64,000 nucleotides of DNA, taken from assembly GCA_903832285.1 (NCBI GenBank), contig CAILAY010000168.1, positions 36,188 through 100,187 of the forward strand, given 5' to 3'. Source of the DNA: an uncultured beta proteobacterium. Its GTDB lineage: Bacteria; Pseudomonadota; Gammaproteobacteria; Burkholderiales; Burkholderiaceae_C. The translations under genes were made by a program, and so were the position numbers. Below the pieces are notes generated by a model. It saw only the letters and a program-made list of their open reading frames with translations, did not search any database and was not told where the DNA came from. Shown piece after piece: positions 18,501 to 26,829 of the stretch (position 1 is its first letter; each line of letters starts with the position of its first letter).

Positions 18501-21500
18501 TCAATGGGGCTTCTTGGGCGAAGCAGACTCGAAGAAATCGACCATCAGCACGGTCCCGTCTGAGCGACCATAAGACTCCACCAGCCGCGCCAGTTCTTCG
18601 TCCTGAATGAAACTGGCCGAAGAACTCGCTGCCAGCAACTGGTCAGGCGATTGCGGCCGAGCAACGACAAAGCCCTGCACATAGTCGACGCCGATCTCTT
18701 TCAGGGTCTGTATCGTGGCGATATCCTCGGCCCACTCGGCGATGACCTTCATGCCCAGGTTGTTGGCCAGGCTCACGATCGCTTCGACGATGGCGACGTT
18801 TGCCGGGTGCTGGTTCATGTCCACGATGAAGCTGCCATCGATCTTGATCATGTCCGCCGGAAGATCGCGCAGATATGAGAACGAGGTGTAGCCCGCACCG
18901 AAATCGTCCAGTGCCACCTTGGCGCCGAAGCTGCGCACGCGATCGATGAAGCGGCACGTGTTGTCCAGGTCGTGCAGCGCCACGCTCTCGGTGATTTCGT
19001 AGCACAGGTGGTGCGCCACCTGATGGTGCAGCGACAGCATCGCTACCACGTCATCCAGAAAGCGTTCGTCGTTGAGGGATGCGCCGTTCAGATTCACGCA
19101 GATGAACTTGGTGTGCTTCAAGGTGGCGTAATTCGCGTTCAACCACTCCAGCGTTGTGGCCAGCACCCACCGGTCAATCATGCCCATGCGACCGCTGCTT
19201 TCGGCGGCCTTGATCACACGGTCGGTGCGAACGGGCTGGCCCTGCGCGTCATTCATCCGTAACAGCACCTCGAAGTTGAGCGAGTCGTGCGGGGCCGAGA
19301 GCGACATGATGGGTTGCATGGCCAGATACAGACGGTCAGTGATGGCGGGAGTGGCCAGCAGCGCCACCAACTTGATCTCGGCCTCGTAGTCCATGAAGGC
19401 GGAGGATCCTTCCCCGTATACCACCAGGCCTTCGCCACTACCGCCCTTGGCTTCACGGCAGGCCCGGTCGGCAGTGGAGATCGCATCTTTCACGCTGGTG
19501 CCTGGTGCCACTTCGATCAGGCCGATCGAGCCACGCACATGAAACGCCTTGTCGTCGATATCGAAGGGCCGACCGCTCAGGCTGGAGATGATGCGCTGGC
19601 AAATCAGCGAGGCCAACTCGATCTTGGTGTCGGGCAATACAAGCAGAAACTCGTCGCCGCCAAGGCGCCCCATGCACATCCTTCCCGACAGCAAATTGTT
19701 GGCCCGCGTACATACGTGCTGCAAAACTTCGTCGCCTGCATTGCGGCCGTATAAATCATTGATGAGTTTGAAGCGGTCAAGGTCAAGATAGGCCAGCGCC
19801 AGCGGTTGTCCTTCACCCAAGCGCGTCATTGCGTGTTCCAGTTCCTTCTCGATGCCGCGGCGGTTAAAAGAACGCGTCAGTGAATCGTTGTCCGCGAGAA
19901 ATAACAGGTGTCCTGTGGCGCGGACCTTTTCTGTCACGTCCTGCATGGAACCTTCAATCTTGCCTCGCGCCAGTGTTGCCTTGACGAGGTACGAGCGCAG
20001 TGCGCCGTCGCCCGGCATCGCATGCTCGACGATTTCCAACTCGGCGCCAATATCCCCATGCACCAATTGCTGCAGGTGCGTCCAACTGTCCATGGTGAAG
20101 TAGCGGTGCCACGCCTTGCCGATGGCACGGGCTGAAGTCACACCCAGCATCTTGAGCATGGCCGGATTGGCACTTATGAATTGCCCCTCCATGTCCAGCG
20201 AGAAAAGGCCCACCGGAACCGCCTCAAAAGTCTGCTGCAACTCAGCCTGCGCCTCCAGCCGCTGCTGGTGCTCCTGGCGCATCTGCTCTGCGATGGCGAG
20301 GGAGGCGAGAAGACCTGACGCCAAGGCGGCTGCAACGCCATTTATGGAACCCAGAAGGCCCTTGGTGCCATACGCTGCCGAAAGAATTTCCGCAAATGTG
20401 AAGATTGAAGTTATGGTAAACGATGCGGCGTACCAAAGCGCCGCCCGAGACCGTGTGCGATAAACGATGCCGACTAGGCTCACAGTCATCGTCACCAGCA
20501 CCGATCCTCCAACAATCCAAAGTGTTGGATAAAAGATGCTACGGGGTAAGAATATTGCGGCGAAGATCAGTAACAAACAAAGCCACTGGGCAATGTTAAG
20601 TACTTTCTGGTAGTTTGATTTGGTGAGTTCATCTTGAAAGAGCGCTTTGAACAGAGTTATCGTTAACAACGCCCATGCTGCCCGAGTAATGGAACGCCCA
20701 AAAGGGATCCATTCCTGAGGAACCGCATGGTTGAGCCATTGGTCGTCCCAACCACCAGACGTCGCGCTCAACCGCACAGTCGCGATCAGCCAAGCAGCGA
20801 ACAGCACATATATGCTCTGTCGATTGATGACCGCGGTAATCAGTACGAAAAGGGCCAAAACCAGCAATCCGCCATCGACCAGTCCGGATTTTCGGTGGTA
20901 GTCCCGGTTGGCATTCGCGAGTTGATCTGCGGACCAAATTTCCGCGCTCAGACGAGACGGACCTACAAAGGAGGAAGTGCAAAGGATCTCTGCACCGGGT
21001 GGAGACGCCAATGTGATGGAGAAGCCGGCTCGGCTAGCGACTATGGAACCGGACTGGTGATTGCCGGTTGCGAACCCCAGTGACTTCAGGGAAGCGCCAT
21101 CCCAACAAGCGATCCTCACGGCGTGGCGTTCCGGGAATTCGACCGTCGTCGGGTTGCCGTTCCCATCCGGTACTTTGAACGCAAACCACACCGGCGATTC
21201 CGAGAGCTTGGTATCGTAATACTGTGTGAGTGGCGCTGTGACCAATGCATGTTGGGCCTCGGCCGGAGACAACGAAGTGCCAGACTGAGTGAGTGCCCTG
21301 AGGTCCAGTGCCTTTATCGGGTTGGCCGCGTAAAGGTCATCCCAAAGTACCAACGCTGTCAGAGAAACCAATGCGATGGCGAGGGGTATGACGTAAAACG
21401 AAATACTCCAAACCAGAAGGTCCAGGGTAGTTTGGGTGCCTGTTCGGGATAACTTGAAATGTGAAAGGAAGCGACTCAAAGCGGTTTTCCATTGGATATA

Positions 21501-21512
21501 TACGGGACTCAA
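18501..21512 (-). CDS. Membrane receptor with 7TM, PAS, GGDEF and EAL domains
   Basis: Up to 1003 residues. One helix (~36-57), an extracytoplasmic region (~58-210), about seven helices (~212-408) in the pattern of 7TMR-DISM receptors, a PAS domain (~425-530), GGDEF (~535-700) and EAL (~715-960). The GGDEF motif is intact (GRLGGDEFLLV, 618-622) with no RxxD inhibitory site in front. EAL reads EVLLR but keeps key acids: CYEITES, LDDFGAGYTSF, VIAEWAED, DYVQGFVVA. It may therefore make and break c-di-GMP. The start is uncertain: TTG 21512 has no clear ribosome-binding site. The N-terminal half appears lower in G+C than neighbours. Upstream, same strand, lies the FeeM-like gene. Confidence 0.85.
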   Translation of the reverse strand: MSPVYIQWKTALSRFLSHFKLSRTGTQTTLDLLVWSISFYVIPLAIALVSLTALVLWDDLYAANPIKALDLRALTQSGTSLSPAEAQHALVTAPLTQYYDTKLSESPVWFAFKVPDGNGNPTTVEFPERHAVRIACWDGASLKSLGFATGNHQSGSIVASRAGFSITLASPPGAEILCTSSFVGPSRLSAEIWSADQLANANRDYHRKSGLVDGGLLVLALFVLITAVINRQSIYVLFAAWLIATVRLSATSGGWDDQWLNHAVPQEWIPFGRSITRAAWALLTITLFKALFQDELTKSNYQKVLNIAQWLCLLLIFAAIFLPRSIFYPTLWIVGGSVLVTMTVSLVGIVYRTRSRAALWYAASFTITSIFTFAEILSAAYGTKGLLGSINGVAAALASGLLASLAIAEQMRQEHQQRLEAQAELQQTFEAVPVGLFSLDMEGQFISANPAMLKMLGVTSARAIGKAWHRYFTMDSWTHLQQLVHGDIGAELEIVEHAMPGDGALRSYLVKATLARGKIEGSMQDVTEKVRATGHLLFLADNDSLTRSFNRRGIEKELEHAMTRLGEGQPLALAYLDLDRFKLINDLYGRNAGDEVLQHVCTRANNLLSGRMCMGRLGGDEFLLVLPDTKIELASLICQRIISSLSGRPFDIDDKAFHVRGSIGLIEVAPGTSVKDAISTADRACREAKGGSGEGLVVYGEGSSAFMDYEAEIKLVALLATPAITDRLYLAMQPIMSLSAPHDSLNFEVLLRMNDAQGQPVRTDRVIKAAESSGRMGMIDRWVLATTLEWLNANYATLKHTKFICVNLNGASLNDERFLDDVVAMLSLHHQVAHHLCYEITESVALHDLDNTCRFIDRVRSFGAKVALDDFGAGYTSFSYLRDLPADMIKIDGSFIVDMNQHPANVAIVEAIVSLANNLGMKVIAEWAEDIATIQTLKEIGVDYVQGFVVARPQSPDQLLAASSSASFIQDEELARLVESYGRSDGTVLMVDFFESASPKKPH

Positions 21513-21603
21513 CCAAGGGGAAACAGGACAGCTGTCTCAGCCAAGTCAGTTCAACATACCCATAGGATAACGCGATCACTCGTGTTGCGTTGCTGGAAGC
21601 ACA

Positions 21604-22386
21604 TCAGCCCTGAATCGAACCATGTGCCGATTCGGACTTCTGCAATCGTTTGGTTGGCAAGCGGGGAACCTTGTGCGCAGCCATGTACTGCACATCAATG
21701 TCGGGGTGATGCGTGTAGCTGAAGAAATTTAGCATGGGATGGCTGGCTTCTGTCCATCGAACCTTTCCTGTCCCAATTTCGAAGGCCATCACGTGGTGTG
21801 GAACATTATTTTCTGCTGGCAGCGGTACGTACGTGTTGCCATCGAGTATGTCGGAGAACATTAATTTTTCGTAGGACCGGTTGAGTGGCGGGCGAGCACC
21901 GAGCAGCGCCCAGTCAATCTCGTTCAGTTCACAGTAAAGGAAGCAGGCCTTGACGAGAACCATCTTCACCAGGCCACCCTCGCTGCCACGCACTATGCCA
22001 AAACGCCTGATTTCTGCCATGGATTGGCTGGATATCCATTTTGGCAAATCGGTTGAACGCTCCATGTTCAGTGGGCGGACCCGGTTGGTTTGAATTCGTG
22101 CGGTTCCAAGAGCTGAGCCGTCCAATTTTGACTCCGCCAACAGGACCGCAGTGTCAGATCTTGTATCGTCTTCCTCGGGGTCCTTGAGCATTTCGGCGAA
22201 CGTTGGCATGTGCCGAGCGTAGGCTGAATGTCGAACGGAGACGGCCTTGAGCAAGTCTTCTTCACTGCGCACCACGCGCACCGTGAACGGCAGCCTTTCA
22301 ACCACCATCTCGGGCTCGTTGTGCGCATCGACCAAGGCGTCGACCTTCTTGAGTTCCTCGAAAACCGATGGATGCTGGACTTGCAT
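21604..22386 (-). CDS. FeeM-like N-acyl amino acid synthase / GNAT-fold acyltransferase
   Basis: 260 residues. The pattern VRHSAYARHMPTF, then LLAESKLDGSALGTARIQTN, then AEIRRFGIVRGSEG resembles the FeeM/N-acyl amino acid synthase family, GNAT-fold enzymes related to acyl-homoserine-lactone synthases that join a fatty acyl group from acyl-carrier protein to an amino acid. Some such genes accompany PEP-CTERM/exosortase loci; none is seen here. ATG 22386 is preceded by GGAG at good spacing; the open frame continues upstream to 22995 but that part overlaps the next gene and is compositionally unlike protein. The start lies 91 bases upstream of nothing else: its 3' end is 91 bases before the c-di-GMP receptor start, same strand. 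Confidence 0.62.
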   Translation of the reverse strand: MQVQHPSVFEELKKVDALVDAHNEPEMVVERLPFTVRVVRSEEDLLKAVSVRHSAYARHMPTFAEMLKDPEEDDTRSDTAVLLAESKLDGSALGTARIQTNRVRPLNMERSTDLPKWISSQSMAEIRRFGIVRGSEGGLVKMVLVKACFLYCELNEIDWALLGARPPLNRSYEKLMFSDILDGNTYVPLPAENNVPHHVMAFEIGTGKVRWTEASHPMLNFFSYTHHPDIDVQYMAAHKVPRLPTKRLQKSESAHGSIQG

Positions 22387-22568
22387 GGCGTGACTCCGAT
22401 AAGGGGTGAAAAAAAACCCATGGCTGGCGGCACCTGTGCCGTCTGCGGGGTAAAAGTTCACTTTAGTGAGCGCCATCAAATAATTGAGTCGGAGGTGGCG
22501 CGCGCGCAGTGTCGGAAACGCGTCAAGTTTCAAGCGGGCGTAAGCCGCGTTTTCTGTAGGAGGTTTGC

Positions 22569-23078
22569 CTACATCCGTGTCCGAAAGGATGCCCACCAGA
22601 CCCAAGCGCGGACTTTGAGTTGGCGTGCCGCCTGCCAAGGACCCGACTGGTGCACCTGCTCGATCAACTGATCTTTCCAGTCCTTCCATCGGGGGTACCA
22701 GCGGGCAAACCAGGGCAGTTGCATGAGCGCCGGTTCGGTCAGTTGGAAAAGGCGTGCCGCAACCGCCGTTCCGATCAATTTGGCGCCGAGCAACAGCAAC
22801 ACGCCCGGACCCCGCAGGCCATGCGCGAACAAATACACCGCAATCAGCTTCACCGGCAACAACGCGATCACCGGAAGGCCAAAAATCAGCAGCGCACACC
22901 ACGGTGGCAACAGCCGGATTCGCTGCTCGACCCAAGCCCACAGCGGCAGTCTGGCTAGGCGTGCAAACAGTGCCGCCAGCGGCACCCAGCCCCATTCCTC
23001 GAACAGCACGATGGCGGCAATGAAGGCAAAGACAAGGTTGCGAAGGAGGGTCTTGAGCCGGTGCATGAGACGGGGCAT
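22569..23078 (-). CDS. Small membrane protein of unknown function
   Basis: 169 residues. Two or three hydrophobic segments (VFAFIAAIVLFEEWGW near 16-31, LLPPWCALLIFGLPVIALLP near 56-75, and AVYLFAHGLRGPGVLLLLGAKLIG near 80-103) followed by an amphipathic, Trp-rich tail (PWFARWYPRWKDWKDQL). Similar short proteins annotated as hypothetical occur in Burkholderiales; I cannot assign a function. ATG 23078 begins MPRLMHRLKTLLRN. It is separated by 182 bases from the FeeM-like gene and is divergent from the DUF486 gene. Confidence 0.7.
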   Translation of the reverse strand: MPRLMHRLKTLLRNLVFAFIAAIVLFEEWGWVPLAALFARLARLPLWAWVEQRIRLLPPWCALLIFGLPVIALLPVKLIAVYLFAHGLRGPGVLLLLGAKLIGTAVAARLFQLTEPALMQLPWFARWYPRWKDWKDQLIEQVHQSGPWQAARQLKVRAWVWWASFRTRM

Positions 23079-23132
23079 GATCGGGTGAGTCTAACGGCCG
23101 CGGTCTCGGGCATGGTGTCGATAATGCGGGCT

Positions 23133-23501
23133 ATGCAATATCTCTCATCGATTCCATTTTCCATTCAGACAATCCTCCTGCTGGTGGCGTCCAATGTGTT
23201 CATGACGATGGCCTGGTATGGCCACCTGAAGAATCTGGCAACCGTACCCTGGTACTGCGCCGCGCTGGTGAGCTGGGGCATTGCATTGTTTGAATACCTG
23301 CTGCAAGTTCCGGCCAATCGCATCGGCTACCAGCAGGCCGGTCTGTCTGTCGGACAACTGAAGATCTTGCAGGAGGTGATCACCCTGTGCGTGTTTGTGC
23401 CGTTTGCAGTGGGGTACCTGGACCAACCGTTAAGGATGGACTACTTGTGGGATGGCCTTTGCCTGGTCGGAGCCGTGTATTTCATTTTTCGCGGCGGTTA
23501 A
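23133..23501 (+). CDS. DUF486 / DMT-superfamily membrane protein
   Basis: 122 residues with four predicted helices. TILLLVASNVFMTMAWYGHLK near the N-terminus and SWGIALFEYLLQVPANRIGY are the hallmarks of DUF486, a small member of the drug/metabolite transporter superfamily with unknown substrate. Start chosen at 23133 (MQYLSS) because family members begin close to the first helix; ATG 23124 or 23112 are alternatives. The region between this gene and the divergent membrane-protein gene is about 55 bases and must hold both promoters. Confidence 0.8.
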   Translation: MQYLSSIPFSIQTILLLVASNVFMTMAWYGHLKNLATVPWYCAALVSWGIALFEYLLQVPANRIGYQQAGLSVGQLKILQEVITLCVFVPFAVGYLDQPLRMDYLWDGLCLVGAVYFIFRGG

Positions 23502-23562
23502 ACTCCCCGACGCGTCAAGCGAGGAGTTGCGGCGCCCCTATTTGTTCATTTGAGGAGAGACC

Positions 23563-24210
23563 ATGCTGTTTGCCAAGTTGCTGCCACGCGAAGGCAATTT
23601 TTTTGAAATGTTCAATCAGCATGCCGATCGCATCGTGGAGGCAGCTCACGCTTTTTCCATGCTGGTGGAGAACTACGCTGATCCTCACCTGCGGGAAAAA
23701 TACACTCAGGAGGTGGATCATGCAGAGCGCGCCGCCGACCGCGTCACGCACGAGGTGAACAAGGCGATCCACAAGACCTTCATCACGCCCATCGACCGCG
23801 AACAGATTCACACCCTGATCAATACCATGGACGACGTCTGTGACCTGATCCAGGACTCGGCCGAAACCATGGCTCTTTACGACGTGCACCATATGACGGA
23901 AGAGATCAGCCGCCTGACCGATCTGAGCGTGAAGTGCTGCGAACGGGTGAAGGATGCGGTGTACCTCTTGGCCAAGGTGGCCGACGCCAGCGCGGCCGAG
24001 GCGGCGCTCAAAACGTGCGAGGAGATCGATCGACTGGAGTCCGATGCCGACCGCGTGATGCGTTCGGCCATGAGCAAGTTGTTTCGTTCCGAACCCGACG
24101 TGCGGGAACTCATCAAGCTCAAGGCGATTTACGAATTGCTCGAAACCATCACCGACAAATGCGAAGACGTGGCCAACGTGATCGAGGGCATCATCCTCGA
24201 GAACTCCTGA
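23563..24210 (+). CDS. DUF47 (PhoU-like) phosphate transport regulator
   Basis: 215 residues, all-helical, PhoU-like. MLFAKLLPREGNFFEMFNQHADRI at the start, then repeated acidic helices with (E/D)xxxD patterns such as DRVTHEV, DDVCDLIQDSAE and ITDKCEDVANVIEG, the metal-binding style of DUF47. Family members pair with Pit-type phosphate transporters and modulate them. The next gene (17 bases on) is such a transporter, which supports this role. GAGGAGAGACC before the ATG is a strong ribosome-binding site. Confidence 0.9.
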   Translation: MLFAKLLPREGNFFEMFNQHADRIVEAAHAFSMLVENYADPHLREKYTQEVDHAERAADRVTHEVNKAIHKTFITPIDREQIHTLINTMDDVCDLIQDSAETMALYDVHHMTEEISRLTDLSVKCCERVKDAVYLLAKVADASAAEAALKTCEEIDRLESDADRVMRSAMSKLFRSEPDVRELIKLKAIYELLETITDKCEDVANVIEGIILENS

Positions 24211-24226
24211 ACCGTCGGGGACAAGC

Positions 24227-25237
24227 ATGACAACGGTAACGGTTTCGCTAGGAGTGGTGCTGGTGCTGGTCGCACTTGCATTGGCGTTTGACTTCATGAA
24301 CGGCTTTCATGATGCCGCGAATTCCATTGCAACGGTCGTCTCCACCGGCGTATTGAAGCCGGGGCAGGCCGTTATCTTCGCGGCGTTCTTCAACCTGATT
24401 GCGATCTTCATTTTCCATCTGAGCGTGGCGGCCACCGTGGGAAAAGGCATCGCCGACCCTGGAGTAGTGGATGTGAATGTCGTCTTTGGCGCCCTGATCG
24501 GTGCCATCAGCTGGAACTTCATCACCTGGTATTACGGTATTCCAAGCAGTTCTTCGCACGCGCTCATCGGCGGCATCGTTGGCGCCGTGATGGCCAAGGC
24601 AGGTGCCGGTTCTTTGGTGGGGTCAGGCATAGCGCGCACGGTGGTCTTTATTTTCGTCTCTCCGCTGCTTGGCTTTATCCTGGGTAACCTGATGATGGTG
24701 CTGGTGGCGGTGGTGTTTCGCCGCTCCACACCGTCGCGGGTGGACCGCTGGTTTCGCAGCCTGCAGTTGGTGTCGGCGGGAGCCTACAGCCTGGGACACG
24801 GCGGCAATGATGCGCAAAAAACGATAGGGATCATCTGGATGCTATTGATCGCTACCGGTTATGCGACGGCGGCTGACAAGTCGCCGCCGACCTGGGTGGT
24901 TGTATGCTGCTATTCGGCGATTGCCGCAGGCACCATGTTTGGCGGCTGGCGCATTGTCAAAACCATGGGACAGAGGATCACCAAGCTCAAACCGGTCGGT
25001 GGTTTTTGTGCTGAAACAGGTGGCGCCATCACACTCTTTCTGGCTACCGCGCTGGGCGTTCCGGTCTCCACCACCCACACCATCACCGGGGCCATCGTGG
25101 GCGTGGGGTCCGCCCAACGCGCGAGTAGCGTGCGCTGGGGTGTAGCCGGAACCATCATCTGGGCGTGGATTTTCACCATCCCCGCCAGCGCATTCGTGGC
25201 GGCTGTGGCGTACTGGCTGAGTTTGCAGATCTTCTAA
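24227..25237 (+). CDS. pit: Low-affinity inorganic phosphate transporter, Pit family
   Basis: 336 residues, about ten helices. The PHO-4 signature appears twice as an inverted repeat: FMNGFHDAANSIATVVSTG near residue 22 and SLGHGGNDAQKTIGIIWM near residue 190, with GALIGAISWNFITWYYGIPSSSSHALIGG in between. It imports phosphate, usually as a metal-phosphate complex, with protons. It is the shorter bacterial form lacking the long central loop. Cotranscribed with the DUF47 gene. Its last four bases overlap the convergent GNAT gene. Confidence 0.92.
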   Translation: MTTVTVSLGVVLVLVALALAFDFMNGFHDAANSIATVVSTGVLKPGQAVIFAAFFNLIAIFIFHLSVAATVGKGIADPGVVDVNVVFGALIGAISWNFITWYYGIPSSSSHALIGGIVGAVMAKAGAGSLVGSGIARTVVFIFVSPLLGFILGNLMMVLVAVVFRRSTPSRVDRWFRSLQLVSAGAYSLGHGGNDAQKTIGIIWMLLIATGYATAADKSPPTWVVVCCYSAIAAGTMFGGWRIVKTMGQRITKLKPVGGFCAETGGAITLFLATALGVPVSTTHTITGAIVGVGSAQRASSVRWGVAGTIIWAWIFTIPASAFVAAVAYWLSLQIF

Positions 25238-25761
25238 ACAGCGCCGGGAGGATGATTGTCGCCCAGCCCCAGCGGCTTTTCCATCAGCACTACGTCCAGC
25301 CAGCGCTCGAACTTCCAGCCACATGACCGGAGAACGCCCACGGGTTCGAAGCCCACTGAACGGTGCACGCCAATGGAACTGGCGTTGGCCGAGTCGCCAA
25401 TCACCGCGATGAGTTTGCGAAGGCCGGCTCGCTCGGCCTGAACGGCAAGTTCGGCCAACAGCGCGCGGCCGGTTCCGTAGCCATGTGCGTCTTCGGCGAG
25501 GTAAATCGAGTCCTCGGCCGAAAAACGGTAGGCGGGACGCGGCTTGAACCAGTTGCAGTACGCAAAGCCCACGACCCTTCCTTCATGCTCAGCGACGAGG
25601 TAGGGCAGGTGTTTGGACAAAACGTCCGCGCGGCGCTGCGCCATTTCGGTCTCAATGGGTGGTTCGATCTCAAAAGTTCCGGTTCCTGTCAGGACCTGGT
25701 GGGTGTAAATGGCGGTTATGGCCGGGACATCGCTGTGGCGGCTGGGGCGGATGGTGGGCAT
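25234..25761 (-). CDS. GNAT N-acetyltransferase (phosphinothricin acetyltransferase-like)
   Basis: 175 residues. IRPSRHSDVPAITAIYTHQV, then VVGFAYCNWFKPRPAYRFSAEDSIYLAEDAHGYGTGRALLAEL (acetyl-CoA-binding motif A region, read here in overlapping parts), then ASSIGVHRSVGFEPVGVLRSCGWKFERW match the Pat/YncA group, which acetylates amino groups of small toxic or amino-acid-like compounds. ATG 25761 is preferred over TTG 25773. It converges with pit (4-base overlap) and diverges from rpsP, whose -35 element overlaps its start. Confidence 0.85.
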   Translation of the reverse strand: MPTIRPSRHSDVPAITAIYTHQVLTGTGTFEIEPPIETEMAQRRADVLSKHLPYLVAEHEGRVVGFAYCNWFKPRPAYRFSAEDSIYLAEDAHGYGTGRALLAELAVQAERAGLRKLIAVIGDSANASSIGVHRSVGFEPVGVLRSCGWKFERWLDVVLMEKPLGLGDNHPPGAV

Positions 25762-25782
25762 ATTTGGCTGCAAGGTTATAAT
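25755..25782 (+). promoter_or_regulatory. Predicted rpsP operon promoter
   Basis: A perfect -10 box TATAAT at 25777-25782 with TGGGCA (four of six matches to TTGACA) 16 bases upstream. It is about 110 bases before the rpsP start, leaving a leader that carries a strong hairpin. Confidence 0.6.
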
Positions 25783-25846
25783 GGAAGGCTCTTTAGCGTG
25801 TGGCTGGCCGGGTGGTCATGCTGCGTGTCTCAACGCTGAACTAAAT

Positions 25847-25877
25847 GGCTGGCTAATTTCCTTGAAATGAGCCAGCC
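25847..25877 (+). promoter_or_regulatory. Stem-loop in the rpsP leader
   Basis: GGCTGGCT and AGCCAGCC (8 bp) enclose ATTTC-CTT-GAAAT (5 bp), separated by one A/G mismatch: a 14-level stem with a 3-base loop, ending 16 bases before the rpsP start and just before its ribosome-binding site GAAGGAT. No T-run follows, so it is not a terminator; it may stabilise the mRNA or regulate translation. Confidence 0.55.
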
Positions 25878-25893
25878 TACTGAAGGATAAATC

Positions 25894-26145
25894 ATGGTCG
25901 TCATTCGACTCGCCCGTGGCGGCGCAAAGGCTCGCCCGTTTTTCAACATTGTCGTTGCCGACAAGCGTTCCCGTCGGGATGGTAACTTCATCGAGCGCAT
26001 CGGGTTTTACAACCCGATTGCCACAGCCAACGAAGAAAGTATCCGCCTTACTCAAGATCGTCTGACCTACTGGAAGAGCGTTGGCGCACAAGCGTCACCT
26101 ACAGTGGAACGACTGATCCAGCAAGCTGCCAAAAAAGCGGCTTGA
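25894..26145 (+). CDS. rpsP: 30S ribosomal protein S16
   Basis: 83 residues, normal S16 length. [20 protein letters not shown] and the segment [15 protein letters not shown] are diagnostic. It binds the 5' domain of 16S rRNA during small-subunit assembly. GAAGGAT precedes ATG 25894. It is the first gene of the conserved rpsP-rimM-trmD-rplS operon; its stop overlaps the rimM start. Confidence 0.97.
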   Translation: MVVIRLARGGAKARPFFNIVVADKRSRRDGNFIERIGFYNPIATANEESIRLTQDRLTYWKSVGAQASPTVERLIQQAAKKAA

Positions 26146-26783
26146 TTGATTTGAAGTCGGCGCCGCCGGCTCACCCGGCGGCGCTGCATCAAAGTCTTCT
26201 TCCTGTGTTGCCCGGTCTTGAAGCCGCGTCACTTCCTGCAGACGCCATCGAGGTGGGGCGTATTGCCGATGCCTGGGGAATCAAGGGCTGGTTCAAGGTC
26301 CTCCCCTACAGCGCCGACCCGGAAGCACTGTTTTCTTCCAAACGTTGGTTTTTGCTGCCGACCGAAAAAGGAGCCAAGACTTTTTCCGGACCGCAATTGC
26401 TGCGCGTGCGCGAAGCCAAGGAACATTCCGGTACGGTCGTGGCCAGCGCGCAGGAGTTTGACGATCGCAACTCCGCCGAGGCCCTGCGCGGCGCCCGCAT
26501 CTTCGTGGCAAGGTCAAGCTTTCCCACAGTTGCCAAAGACGAGTATTACTGGATCGATCTGATTGGTCTCGACGTGGTCAATCGCGAGGGCGTGGCCCTG
26601 GGCCGGGTTACTGAGTTGTTGACAGCCGGGCCGCAAACCGTGCTGGTGATGTCCTACGAGCAGTCTGATACCGACGGTTCGAACAAGGCCGCCGAGCGTT
26701 TGATCCCATTTGTTTCGGCCTTTGTGGACGATGTGAACCTGCCAACTCGCCGCATCACAGTGGACTGGCAAGAGGATTACTGA
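26142..26783 (+). CDS. rimM: Ribosome maturation factor RimM
   Basis: 213 residues. [20 protein letters not shown] is the N-terminal RimM motif and [15 protein letters not shown] starts the PRC-barrel domain, ending [23 protein letters not shown]. It assists maturation of the 30S head by binding S19. The likely start is TTG 26142, overlapping the rpsP stop by four bases; no ATG is available before the conserved region, so the first ~30 residues ([16 protein letters not shown]) are less certain. The region around residues 175-183 ([11 protein letters not shown]) is a short variable insert. Confidence 0.92.
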   Translation: MIDLKSAPPAHPAALHQSLLPVLPGLEAASLPADAIEVGRIADAWGIKGWFKVLPYSADPEALFSSKRWFLLPTEKGAKTFSGPQLLRVREAKEHSGTVVASAQEFDDRNSAEALRGARIFVARSSFPTVAKDEYYWIDLIGLDVVNREGVALGRVTELLTAGPQTVLVMSYEQSDTDGSNKAAERLIPFVSAFVDDVNLPTRRITVDWQEDY

Positions 26784-26824
26784 TACGTTGCGGAGCAAAC
26801 CTTTGCGCTGTCCCCAAACCAGAC
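26784..26824. repeat. Possible partial copy of the dispersed palindromic repeat
   Basis: The rimM-trmD gap contains TACGTTGCGGAGC and TTTGCGCTGTCCCCAAA, which align with the right half of the repeats at 11993 and 48306 (TACGCG, then TTTG, CTGTCC and CAAC). Similarity is moderate, so this is tentative. Confidence 0.3.
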
Positions 26825-26829
26825 AAGAT

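Noticed and set aside
22387..22995. N-terminal extension of the FeeM-like frame
   Set aside because: Overlaps the membrane-protein gene in another frame, lacks homology, and a good ribosome-binding site marks ATG 22386.
25847..25877. rpsP leader stem-loop as a terminator
   Set aside because: No T-tract follows and it sits directly before a ribosome-binding site.
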